This document shows positions 36,824 to 46,400 of a stretch of 64,000 nucleotides of DNA, piece after piece. This DNA comes from Hyphomonas adhaerens MHS-3 (GTDB taxonomy: Bacteria; Pseudomonadota; Alphaproteobacteria; Caulobacterales; Hyphomonadaceae): the NCBI RefSeq assembly GCF_000685235.1, contig NZ_ARYH01000001.1:992001-1056000 (forward strand), given 5' to 3'. The notes beneath the pieces were generated by a model that worked only from the letters and a program-made list of their open reading frames with translations, ran no database searches and was not told where the DNA came from. Numbering within the stretch: position 1 is the first letter of the stretch; each line of letters starts with the position of its first letter. The position numbers and the translations under genes were made by a program.

Positions 36824-38448
36824 AGTTTGCCCGCCCCCTCGCTGTCTCCGGTACGGTCACGTGCCTGTTCCTTGCGGCGTGTGCCACCTCCGCGTCTGCT
36901 CCACAGCTCACCTATGGGGTCGTTTCGTCGGCCTCGCCCGAGGCGACCGCTGCTGGCGTGGAAATCCTTGAGCGCGGTGGCAACGCAATCGATGCCGCCG
37001 CAGCGGTCCAGTTTGCGCTGGGCGTGACCGAACCGGCAATGTCCGGCCTTGGCGGGCAGACTCAGATCGTGCTTCAGAAACCGGGCGAGCCGGCCATCGT
37101 CATCAACGGAACGTCATTTGCCCCTGCCGGTATTCCGGACGTGGTTGCGGAACAGGATCTCAAGACCAGCTATTCCGCGACAACCGTTCCGTCCACGGTG
37201 AAAGTCATGGACTTCGCCATGCGCAATTATGGCAGCGGAAACGTTTCCTGGGCAGACACGCTGGCGCCAGCCATCCGGTATGCAGATGCTGGTTTCGTCA
37301 TCGGTTCATTCCGGGCGCGGGTCTATTCACGCCACGAGACTGACGTGCGCGCCAATCAGACGGTCGCCCGGCTTTTTCTCAATCCGGATGGTACCCTGCC
37401 ACAGCTCGGAGATGTCTTGCGCCAACCTGTCCTTGCCGCGACGCTCCGGCGCCTCGCTGAGGCCGGCGCAGACGACTTCTATACCGGCGAGATCGCCGCA
37501 AAGATCGCGGAAGACATGGCGGCCAATGGCGGATGGATCACGCTGGAAGACCTTGCCAGTACGCCAGATCCGGTCGTGATGGCGCCGCTGACAACCTCCT
37601 ATCGTGGTTTTGAAGTTTCCACGCTTCCGCCGCCAGCTGGTGGCTGGGTTGTGCTACAGGCCTTGAATCTTCTGGAGCAGACGCAGGCTGAAGACCTGGA
37701 TGAGGCAGATGCGACCCGCGCCGCGGCGCTCCTGGTCGCGCTCGATATTGCGCACACCTCCCGCGCGGAAAATCCTGAACTTGACCTTGTGTCTTTCGGC
37801 GCGGACATGTCCCACCGTATCGACAAGGCGACAGCCGTGGCTCTTCTAGAAGACCGGGATCATGGCGAGACAACCCACTTCTCCGTTGTGGACAAGGACG
37901 GTATGGCGGTCTCCGTCACATCGAGCATCGATTCCTATTTTGGCTCTCGCGCGGCCAGCCCGGAACTTGGGTTCCTTTACAACAACTACATGCAGACATT
38001 TGAGCTGGCACCGGGCGAGACCTTCTCTCTCGCGTCGCATGCCATGCCGTATTCTTCCATGAGTACCAGCATTGTCTCAAAGGACGGTCAGCCCGTTCTG
38101 GTCCTGGGCAGCCCCGGCAGTGCACGGATCATTTCAGCTGTGACCCAGGTGATCAGCCACTGGGTGGATGTCGATGAAGGCATCGAGACGGCGGTCGCAG
38201 CCCCGCGCGTTCACGTTGTGATCGACCGCAAGGATGGGCGCGACAATGCCTATGTCGAGCAGATGGTGGAAGGCCTGGATGTCGATGCTCTGGGGTTCGA
38301 CCTTGCCAATCCTCAGACAGACCTCATTCAGAACGGCCTGAACGCATATTTCGGCGGTGTCCACGCCATCGCGCTGGAAGAGGGCGGCTGGCGCGGCGCT
38401 GCTGACCCGCGCCGGGACGGGACTGTTGGATACGCAGGCGACAGGTAG
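36820..38448 (+). CDS. Gamma-glutamyltransferase lipoprotein
   Basis: 542 residues with a lipoprotein signal ending in LAAC (Cys 21). Ntn hydrolase that is autocleaved before the nucleophile Thr 351 in DHGETTHFSVVD, giving large (about 20-350) and small (351-542) subunits. Other marks are GGNAIDAAAAVQFALGVTEP, MSGLGGQ and SMSTSIVSKDGQPVLVLGSPG. It transfers or hydrolyses gamma-glutamyl groups, for example of glutathione, outside the cytoplasm. The M14 carboxypeptidase gene overlaps it, so both enzymes act on material brought near the surface together with the TonB receptor. Confidence 0.93.
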   Translation: MKFARPLAVSGTVTCLFLAACATSASAPQLTYGVVSSASPEATAAGVEILERGGNAIDAAAAVQFALGVTEPAMSGLGGQTQIVLQKPGEPAIVINGTSFAPAGIPDVVAEQDLKTSYSATTVPSTVKVMDFAMRNYGSGNVSWADTLAPAIRYADAGFVIGSFRARVYSRHETDVRANQTVARLFLNPDGTLPQLGDVLRQPVLAATLRRLAEAGADDFYTGEIAAKIAEDMAANGGWITLEDLASTPDPVVMAPLTTSYRGFEVSTLPPPAGGWVVLQALNLLEQTQAEDLDEADATRAAALLVALDIAHTSRAENPELDLVSFGADMSHRIDKATAVALLEDRDHGETTHFSVVDKDGMAVSVTSSIDSYFGSRAASPELGFLYNNYMQTFELAPGETFSLASHAMPYSSMSTSIVSKDGQPVLVLGSPGSARIISAVTQVISHWVDVDEGIETAVAAPRVHVVIDRKDGRDNAYVEQMVEGLDVDALGFDLANPQTDLIQNGLNAYFGGVHAIALEEGGWRGAADPRRDGTVGYAGDR

Positions 38449-38592
38449 AACAGGCGTAAGGCAGGCGGGGTGAGGGCTGCTTTTTCACAGTGCGAGGCCG
38501 CTTGGCCTGAGCCGTGTGGACAGATCGGAGCCCGGGAACTGCTCGGCTGCGAGAATGGAGATGCGCGCGCTTTCGTCTGTCGGCACCGCCAG

Positions 38593-40221
38593 CTAGAAGC
38601 GGAAAATCTCGGCCAGCCAGCGAAGCAGGGGCCGGTGGATCGTTGTTTCAACGGCCGCGCCGGGCGCATCGGCATATTCCTCCGACAGCCGGATGCTCAG
38701 CTGGGCATATCGCTCAGGGTTGAGGTCCCGGCTGTAAAGCTTGTTTTCGCTCGATAGCTGGATCGTCGTGCTGATATCGGCGATCGTCGCGTTCTGGTCC
38801 CGCCGGCCATCGGCCAGCCTCACGCTGACGCGCTGGCCGACCTTCAGGCGTCTTGCACCTGCATGGGTCACAAACGCCGAGACCATGCGCGTTTCTCCGA
38901 TCGCCTCAAGGCGCATGAGCGGCTCGTGCGCCGTCACACGCTCACCCGGCTGGAGGATGATTTCAGACACACGGCAATTACAGGGGCTGACGACTGACAG
39001 CTCATCGAGCCGGCTTCTGAGCCCGTCAATTTTGACCTCGGCTGCGGCAATTTCCTGTTCGGTTTCGCGAATGGTCACCTGCAGGGTCGCCGGTTCATAT
39101 CCCGTTGCTCTGGCATTGCCGGTGAAGTAGCCCGACCGCGCTGCACTGAGTCGCGACCGTGCATCTTCAACATCGCGTTCAGCCTGACCGATACGCTCGG
39201 TAATCTCCGCTACTGCCTGTTCCGCATTTGTACGGGTGCTGAGGGGGACCAGACCGGGTGTGGAGACCGACCTCAGCTTTTCCACCTCGGCCATGGCTGC
39301 CGAGAGTGATTGCTGCAATTCATCCCGGCGAGCTTGTGCCTTCCGGAGGGCTCGGACCGCCTGCGACGATTCCGTTTCCAACATGCCGCTACGGCCGTCG
39401 AGGATAGCATGCAGACCCTCCAGCCGAACCTCCATGACACGTTTGTTGGCTTCGGCGTCTGCAAGCTCAGCTTCGAGTGGCCGGTTTGACAAGGTCGCGA
39501 TCGTTTCGCCCGGCGTCACCTGTGTGCCTTCGTCGGCAAGGATATTCTTCACGACCGATGGCTCCGGCGCACTGATCTCGATCAGCTGCGTGTCCACCCA
39601 TGCGGCAACACTGCTGACGCTTGTCATGGCCAGGATCGAGGCTCTGGCACTCAACAAGGCCAGCACCGCCAGAAGCGCGAAGATGCCCCGTCGGACAAAT
39701 ACCTTGCGCCGGCCGATCCGAAGGACGTGGTCGACCTCTTCCTCGCTGGTCGCAGATGATGCGCCTGCGCTGACATTGCGGAGCACACCATCGACGTTTT
39801 TGAGTTTACCCGACAAATGTGCGCTGGAAATGAACCCCAGTGCACGCACCTCTTCAGGAGTCAGACCCGAGAATGTGAAGGCAGCTTCCCGCTTCTCCGG
39901 ATAAAGCCTCAGAAGCTCTGCATGCGTCTCAAACTTGAATTCGAAATCCGAGATTTGGACAGAGACCGTCGCCCGGACCTTCTCTCCTGCCAGCGCAAGT
40001 TGACGCACTTCGCCGATCCTGAAACCGCTGAGAGACCAATCAAGAGCCGGATAGGCGTGACCGTTGATCTCTATGGTCAGAGGCGCGGAATAGCGCGGAT
40101 ACTTGCGTTTATCGCGCCCGGCTGCCTCCATCGCATCTCCAAGCGATACGAAGTCTCCCGCCTCTGCCTTTTCGGCAGGCTTGTTCGGTTGTGCGTCTTC
40201 GGGGCGTTTGTTTGCGCTCAT
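38593..40221 (-). CDS. Alg44-like PilZ-HlyD membrane fusion protein (c-di-GMP receptor)
   Basis: 542 residues from the ATG at 40221; the longer in-frame reading into the glycosyltransferase gene is rejected. Residues 35-125 form a PilZ domain with both c-di-GMP motifs, RKYPR (RxxxR, 39-43) and DWSLSG (DxSxxG, 61-66). One transmembrane helix is at about 178-199. A periplasmic HlyD-like part follows: a biotinyl-lipoyl-like strand region (about 213-245), a long coiled coil (about 247-420) and a beta-barrel (VSPCNCRVSEIILQPGERVT). The architecture is that of alginate co-polymerase Alg44. It should gate the adjacent Alg8-like synthase in response to c-di-GMP. Confidence 0.85.
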   Translation of the reverse strand: MSANKRPEDAQPNKPAEKAEAGDFVSLGDAMEAAGRDKRKYPRYSAPLTIEINGHAYPALDWSLSGFRIGEVRQLALAGEKVRATVSVQISDFEFKFETHAELLRLYPEKREAAFTFSGLTPEEVRALGFISSAHLSGKLKNVDGVLRNVSAGASSATSEEEVDHVLRIGRRKVFVRRGIFALLAVLALLSARASILAMTSVSSVAAWVDTQLIEISAPEPSVVKNILADEGTQVTPGETIATLSNRPLEAELADAEANKRVMEVRLEGLHAILDGRSGMLETESSQAVRALRKAQARRDELQQSLSAAMAEVEKLRSVSTPGLVPLSTRTNAEQAVAEITERIGQAERDVEDARSRLSAARSGYFTGNARATGYEPATLQVTIRETEQEIAAAEVKIDGLRSRLDELSVVSPCNCRVSEIILQPGERVTAHEPLMRLEAIGETRMVSAFVTHAGARRLKVGQRVSVRLADGRRDQNATIADISTTIQLSSENKLYSRDLNPERYAQLSIRLSEEYADAPGAAVETTIHRPLLRWLAEIFRF

Positions 40222-40232
40222 AGTATTCCGGG

Positions 40233-41822
40233 TCAGGTTCTGGCGGCGATGGCTGCAAAAGTTATCATTGAACAAATGAAGATCGTAATAACCAGGCCCT
40301 TGAGCCAGTCTCCATGAATCGATGTCCGCAACTGGTGGACGGCCGCGGTGCCTGAATCGATATTCTGTCGTGTCCATTTCTGCCGATCGAGATGGAACAA
40401 GACCTGGATCTTGATGAACGAGCCCACGAATTGCTGATGCAAAAGGAGCAAAGGCACGAACGGTGAAGCAAGGCCGCCCTGGTGCGCGACATTGACGGTC
40501 TGGATGAACCGCGTCGCCAGCACGATGGACAGATAAGCCGGAAGTGCGACCCATTGGCCCTGCAGCAAAAAGAAGGCGAGGAAGATCGGGCCGGTCAGGC
40601 TGGTCCACATGCTGAGGCGCTGGTCCACGAGGCACCACCAGGTAAACAGCCCCATACGCCGGGGTCCCAGCGCGATCGCCCGGTCGGAATTGCGGAGCAT
40701 GTTGCCGAACCAGCGCTGCATCAGCTGAGCGGATGCATTCAGGAAGCCGCCTTTCGGCAATTCTTCCATGCAACTGACATAGGTGTCGGGCAGGTAGATC
40801 ATTGCCCATCCGTCCTTGAGGCAATGATACCAGGTCGACTTGTCATCACCCGTCAGCATCGGGAGTTTCCCAAGCCGCCAATGGTTCAGAATGTCCAGCT
40901 GCAGGCGGTCCACAAATGCTGTGTCCAGTGCGACACTTGCGCGGAAGACCGAGAACCGCCCGGTCAGGCACAGAACCCGGCGGGAGAGGCTCAGCGAACT
41001 CATATACAGATTTCGCAGCGCAAATCGCATGGCGTACCAGGTCTGCGCCAGGGCGCCGCCACGTACTTCAGCCGCGTTGTTGACCGTGAGGGCAGCCAGG
41101 TCCGGCATCATGGTGAAGAAGGGACAGGTCTTCTCCATCAGGCCGGGTGTGACGACGGTATCGCCATCCATGAGGACGACGATGCCTTCGCCGGTTTCAT
41201 TGCTGCGCTGCAGGGCTCGCAGCGCAGCAGCCATTGCGTCGCGCTTCCCGGTTCCGGCCTGGAGCTGGGTGATGAGATCGATATGTCCCGGCAGCTTTGC
41301 CTCGTTGAAGATCTGGTGGATGAGGCGGGCATCTCCGTCATCGGTCACCGAGGCCACCACTGTGGCCGGCACACCGTAGGCGGCAAGTTCCTGAAACAGG
41401 GAAGAGTAGACGCCAAAATTTTCCGACGCCGACATCTGATAGGAGGTCACAACGACACCGACATGTTCCGGCAGTGTCGAGGGATCGGCAGCGACCGTCG
41501 TGGCCTGCCGGCGTAATCGGGGAAAGACCTTGTTCCTGTAGTGCTCCGCCCGCAAAAAATGTGTCAGCTGCCAGCCATATCGCCAGGTTGCGATGAATCC
41601 CAGTGGCCAGACGATATGATCTATCCCGTGCACGGGCGATTGCGACAGGGTCACGGCAAGCAGGAACAGGAATGCTGTGACGTAAACGGACCAACTCAGG
41701 GAATACGTTGCAAACGCCACATAAAGGCGCCGGACTTCATTGCCCGCCCGTTTGACACCGTCGGCCAGCCACCCTGTTGCGTCACTCCATGGCGCAGGAA
41801 GGGAAGTTGCCTCTGAACGCAT
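40233..41822 (-). CDS. Alg8-like processive glycosyltransferase (GT2)
   Basis: 529 residues. Two transmembrane helices at about 40-60 and 70-90, a GT2 catalytic domain (about 115-375) and further helices at about 408-465 and near the C terminus. Catalytic marks are VTDDGDARL, GTGKRDAMAAALRAL, the DGD motif (Asp 219/221), TGDDKSTWYHCL with the candidate base, and QLMQRW (366-371) at the place of the QxxRW motif. Long stretches such as YMSSLSLSRRVLCLTGRFSV and LNHWRLGKLPMLTGDDKS follow the mannuronan synthase Alg8. It probably polymerises a beta-linked sugar or uronate and extrudes it; the sugar is unknown. It starts the operon, and the Alg44-like gene follows after 11 bp. Confidence 0.85.
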   Translation of the reverse strand: MRSEATSLPAPWSDATGWLADGVKRAGNEVRRLYVAFATYSLSWSVYVTAFLFLLAVTLSQSPVHGIDHIVWPLGFIATWRYGWQLTHFLRAEHYRNKVFPRLRRQATTVAADPSTLPEHVGVVVTSYQMSASENFGVYSSLFQELAAYGVPATVVASVTDDGDARLIHQIFNEAKLPGHIDLITQLQAGTGKRDAMAAALRALQRSNETGEGIVVLMDGDTVVTPGLMEKTCPFFTMMPDLAALTVNNAAEVRGGALAQTWYAMRFALRNLYMSSLSLSRRVLCLTGRFSVFRASVALDTAFVDRLQLDILNHWRLGKLPMLTGDDKSTWYHCLKDGWAMIYLPDTYVSCMEELPKGGFLNASAQLMQRWFGNMLRNSDRAIALGPRRMGLFTWWCLVDQRLSMWTSLTGPIFLAFFLLQGQWVALPAYLSIVLATRFIQTVNVAHQGGLASPFVPLLLLHQQFVGSFIKIQVLFHLDRQKWTRQNIDSGTAAVHQLRTSIHGDWLKGLVITIFICSMITFAAIAART

Positions 41823-41841
41823 TTAAAACACCGTTTATTCT

Positions 41842-41859
41842 ACAAGCTCAGAAGCTTGT
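41842..41859. promoter_or_regulatory. 7-bp dyad just upstream of the Alg8-like gene
   Basis: ACAAGCT-CAGA-AGCTTGT, a perfect inverted repeat 20 bp before the start codon and next to an A/T-rich stretch (41865-41880) that may hold the -10 element. On the transcript it would be a hairpin in the leader. An operator or leader structure for c-di-GMP-related control is possible; no T-tract supports a terminator. Confidence 0.5.
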
Positions 41860-42017
41860 CCGGCATTATTATTTATATTGTGTTCCGTTCCTGGTTGCGA
41901 TGGGCTGGGGCGGACGGGCGAAACGGGCTTCAGGGGCGAGGCTCCCGCGCCCGGTCTTCAATTTCGGAGACGGGTTCGGAAGGGTCTGCCTGCCTTACCA
42001 GTCAGCACCTGTTTTCC

Positions 42018-43415
42018 TTATTCTTCGCTCCAGGTGCCCAGTGCTTTGTAGAGGGCGATGCTGTTCAGACTGTTTTCGAGATTCGCCTGGATCAGCTGTT
42101 GCTGGGCGCTATAGTATTCACGCTGGGCATCGAGGACCGTCAGGTATCCATCAAGACCGGATTTGAACCGTTCTCCGGACAGCTCAAACGTGACCTGCGT
42201 ATCCTCCGCAAGCTGTTGGAGGGCATTCAGGCGCCGGTCAATCGTGTCGGCAATCGCAGCAGCATCGGCGACTTCCCGGAAAGCCTGCTGGATCGTACTC
42301 TGATAAGTCGCAAGGGCGGCATCGGCATCTGCGCGGGCGGCGTCCAGATTTCCGCGCCGCCGGTCAAAGTCAAAAATCGGCAGGTCGATGGCGGGTGTGA
42401 AGGTCCATCCGGTCGATCCGTCGCCATTGAAAAGGTCATCGAGTGAGCCGCTGGCTGCACCGACACCTCCCGTCAATGAAATGCTTGGGAAATAGGCAGC
42501 CCGGGCGGCGCCGATATTTGCATTGGACGCTCGCAGGCGGGCTTCCGCGGCGCGCACGTCCGGTCTTTCCAGCAGGACAAGAGAAGACTGGCCGACGGGC
42601 AGGTTCAGCGCGACCGGGGCAGGGAGGAGGCTGACCTCGCCCAGAATCGCAGTGGGCAGCGGAGCGCCAACAAGCAATTGCAGGGCGTTGACGTCCCGGC
42701 GTACCGCCGCCTCATACTGGGCCGCCTGCGCCTGTGCCCGCGCAACGGATGCGGAGGCGCGGCGCACATCCAGTTCGCTGGCGGTTCCGGCTGCAAACAA
42801 TTCCCGCGTCAGATCGAGACTTTCGGTCTGGCTCTCCGCCGTGCGATTGGCGAGTTTCAGGAGTTCATGGTCGGCAGCCAGCTGCATCCAGGTTTCGGCG
42901 ACCGTTCCGGCGAGGGAAATCTTTGCGGCACGCTCGCCTTCTTCGCTCGCAAGATATGCCTGAAGGGCCGCGTCGTTGAGGTTGCGAATCCGGCCAAAGA
43001 AATCCAGCTCCCATGCGGAGACGCCGATCTGACCGTAGGTGCTGTCATCGAAGCGATTTGCGCCAGTTGTGCCTTCGTCGAACGTGTCGCCGGTTTGTGC
43101 ACTGGCGCTGGCCCCCACGGCAGGCCAGAGCGCGGAGCGGGAGACGAGCAGGTTTGCCCGTGCCGCACGCACATTGGCGGCGGTGGCGCGCAGGTCGCGG
43201 TTCTGTTCCAGCGCAATGCCGATGACCTGCTTCAGGGCAGGCGAGGTGACCACGTCGTTCCACAGGAGGGGCGCGGCGGGTGCCGCATCAGGTGTGGCGC
43301 CAGGCAGATCGGCCGGAACAGGCAGATCACCCGCCTGGTACGCGGGCGCAAGATTGACGCAGCCGGCCAGCATCAATGTGCCCAGGGCGGTTGCGAGGAG
43401 TGCGTTGGATCTCAT
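42018..43415 (-). CDS. RND efflux outer-membrane factor lipoprotein (NodT/OprM family)
   Basis: 465 residues with a lipoprotein signal and lipobox LAGC (MRSNALLATALGTLMLAGC). Two OEP repeats of about 200 residues, each with long helices (LKQVIGIALEQNRDLRATAA and LRASNANIGAARAAYFPSIS). TolC-like trimers of this type form the exit duct of tripartite pumps. Start overlaps the pump gene stop by four bases, so it is the third gene of the operon. Confidence 0.93.
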   Translation of the reverse strand: MRSNALLATALGTLMLAGCVNLAPAYQAGDLPVPADLPGATPDAAPAAPLLWNDVVTSPALKQVIGIALEQNRDLRATAANVRAARANLLVSRSALWPAVGASASAQTGDTFDEGTTGANRFDDSTYGQIGVSAWELDFFGRIRNLNDAALQAYLASEEGERAAKISLAGTVAETWMQLAADHELLKLANRTAESQTESLDLTRELFAAGTASELDVRRASASVARAQAQAAQYEAAVRRDVNALQLLVGAPLPTAILGEVSLLPAPVALNLPVGQSSLVLLERPDVRAAEARLRASNANIGAARAAYFPSISLTGGVGAASGSLDDLFNGDGSTGWTFTPAIDLPIFDFDRRRGNLDAARADADAALATYQSTIQQAFREVADAAAIADTIDRRLNALQQLAEDTQVTFELSGERFKSGLDGYLTVLDAQREYYSAQQQLIQANLENSLNSIALYKALGTWSEE

Positions 43416-46400
43416 GCGGGGGTCTCCGCTTGTTTGTCGGGGCCGGAAAAGCGATTGGTGAGTTTGCGGACGATCACATAGAACACCGGCGCAAACAGCA
43501 GACTGAATGTCATGGCTGCAATCACGCCTCCCAGCACGATGATGCCGATGGCATTCCGGCCCGCTGCCCCGGCGCCCGTGCTGAGCGCGAGTGGCAGGAC
43601 ACCGAAGCCAAAGGCGAATGACGTCATCAGGACCGGGCGTATCCGCAAGCGCACGGCTTCAATCGATGCCTCGACCAGTTCCTTGCCCTGTTGCTCCAGA
43701 GAGCGGGCGAATTCGATGATCAGGATCGCGTTTTTCGAAGCAAGCCCAACAGTGGTCAACAAGCCGACCTGGAAGAAGACGTCATTGGAGAGACCTGCAA
43801 AGCTGGCGCCAGCAACGGCGCCGGCAACACCCAGCGGGGCAACAAGCAGGACCGAGATTGGAACCGTCCAGCTTTCGTACAGGGCTGCGAGACAGAGGAA
43901 GACAAACAGAACCGAGATGCCGTAGAGGGCCATGGCCTGATTGCCTGATTCACGTTCCTGGCGGCTGAGACCGCTCCACGCATATCCGATGCCTTCCGGG
44001 AGTTTCGAAACCAGCTCCTCCATCGCCACCATGGCAACACCAGAGCTTTGTCCCGGTGCTGCGGATCCCTGGATGTTGAAAGCCGGGACACCGTCAAAGC
44101 GCTGCAGTTGCGGTGGGCCGTAAGTCCAGTTCGTGCTGGCAATTTCACCCAATGGGGCCATTTGTCCGGTGTTTGTCCGGACAAACCAGTCACTGACATC
44201 GTCCGGTTGCATCCGGTCCTCTGCAGCGCCCTGCACATAAACCCGCTTGATGCGTCCACGGTCAATAAAGTCGTTTACATAGGTGCCGCCGAAAGCGACG
44301 GACAGCAGGTTGGTCGCGTCCGAAATGGATACGCCGAGCGCCTGAGCTTTCTGGTAGTCCAGATCAATGTTGAACTGCGGGCCGTCTTCCAGACCGTTCG
44401 GACGAACGCCGGTCAGCCGCGGATCCTGGCTCGCCATGCCCAGCAATTGGTTACGGATATTCATGAACTCTTCGTGGGTGTAACGTCCGTCATTCTGCAG
44501 GAACATGTCGAAACCGCTGGAGTTTCCGAGTTCGCGAATCGCGGGAGGCGAGATGGCGAACACCTGCGCTTCTTCGATCTGGGACAGTGCGCCCATCGCG
44601 CGCCCGACAATTGCCTGCACGGAGTTTTCCTTGCCGGGCCGTTCAGACCAGTCCTTCAGCGCTGCGAAGGCGATCCCGTTGTTCTGGCCCTGTCCCGCGA
44701 AGCTGAAACCGGCAAGCGCGAAAATACCTCTGACGTTGTCGCCTTCATTCGTCTGATAATAGTCGACAACTTCCTGCATGACATCTGCTGTCCGCTCGAG
44801 GCTGGCATTGGCCGGCAACTGGGCGAGCGTGAAGTAGCTGCCCTGGTCCTCATCCGGCAGGAAGGATGCGGGCAAGCGGATGAAGGCGAACCCTGTCAGG
44901 ATGATGATTGCGGTAAATCCGACCAGCATGACCGACTTGCGGCGCAGGGCCCGCGTGACGACGGCCTCATAGGCCTGGGAGAGCTTGTCGAACCCGTTAT
45001 TGAAAATACGTGCCGGGGCCGCCATCAGCGGATGAGCCTCACCATGGCTCGGCTTGAGGATCGTTGCGCACAGGGCAGGGGAAAGGATAATCGCTACCAG
45101 CACTGACAGAGTCATCGCCGAAACGATCGTCACCGAGAACTGACGGTAGATCACGCCTGCCGATCCCGGGAAGAAGGCCATCGGAATGAAGACGGCCGAA
45201 AGCACAACAGCGATGCCGACGAGTGCGCCGGTAATCTGCTCCATCGACCGGACGGTCGCCTCTCGCGGTGGCAGCTTGTCCTGAGACATCACCCGTTCGA
45301 CGTTTTCGACCACCACAATGGCGTCATCGACCAGGAGGCCAATGGCGAGCACCATGGCGAACATGGTGAGCGTATTGATGGACATGCCCATTATGAGCAG
45401 GACGGCGAACGTCCCGAGCAGAACCACAGGTACGGCGATCAGCGGGATGAAAGAGGCGCGGAAACTCTGCAGGAATACGAAGATGACGATAAAGACGAGC
45501 CCGATGGCTTCGAACAGGGTCTTCTGGACTTCGTGGATCGAGGTTTCGATGAAGGGGGTGGTGTCAACCGGAAACGCATATTCCATGTCTTCCGGAAAAT
45601 TGCCGGACATCGCCTCGACGGCGGACTTCACGCGCTCGGCTGTATCCAGCGCGTTGGCGCCCGTAGCGAGCGACACGGCGAAGCCAGTCGCCGGATACCC
45701 GTTGAACCGGGAAATGAAGGCATAATTTTCCGCCCCCAGTTCGATATCGGCGACATCGTCCAGCCGGACAGACCCACCTTCCGGTGTTGTTCGCAGGAGA
45801 AGGTTCCTGAACTGCTCTGGTGAGGAGAGGAGGGATTGCAGGGTAATGGTGACATTGATCTCCTGCCCTTCGACCGAAGGGGCTCCGCCGAGTGCGCCAG
45901 ATGAGATCTGTGCGTTCTGGTCACGGATCGCCTGCACCACGTCGCCCGGCATCAGATTGTATTCGACGAGTTTTTCTGGCTTCAGCCAGACGCGGATTGC
46001 ATAGGGTGAGCCGAATGCCGTGACACTGCCGACGCCGTCCAGACGGCTGATCGTGTCATACATGTTGGAGCGGACATAATCGCCAAGGTCCGTCTGGTCG
46101 AATGTTCCGCCCGGGGAATAAAGGGACGTAATCAGGAGGAAGCCAGTGCTGGCCTTGCTGACCGTCACACCTTGCCGCTGTACCTGTTCCGGCAGGAAGG
46201 GGGTCGCCAGCGACAGCTTGTTCTGCACCTGCACTTGGGCGATGTCCGGGTTCGTGCCCGGACGAAAAGCAAGCGTAAGGGACGCAGATCCATCAGAGCT
46301 GGATGTCGAGTTGACATAGTCCAGCCCGTCCAGCCCGGTCATTTGCTGCTCAATGATCTGAGTAACGGAGTTTTCTACCGCTTGTGCGGAGGCACCGGGA

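Noticed and set aside
38495-38508. Hairpin AGGCC-GCTT-GGCCT between the convergent GGT and Alg44-like genes
   Set aside because: A bidirectional terminator is expected here, but the stem is short and no T-tract follows on either strand.
40222-40824. N-terminal extension of the Alg44-like frame
   Set aside because: It is antisense-free but overlaps the Alg8-like gene in another frame. The ATG at 40221 sits 11 bp after that gene and starts the PilZ region properly.
38593-41822. Alginate biosynthesis cluster
   Set aside because: Only the synthase pair is present, without precursor, epimerase or export genes, so the polymer cannot be named.
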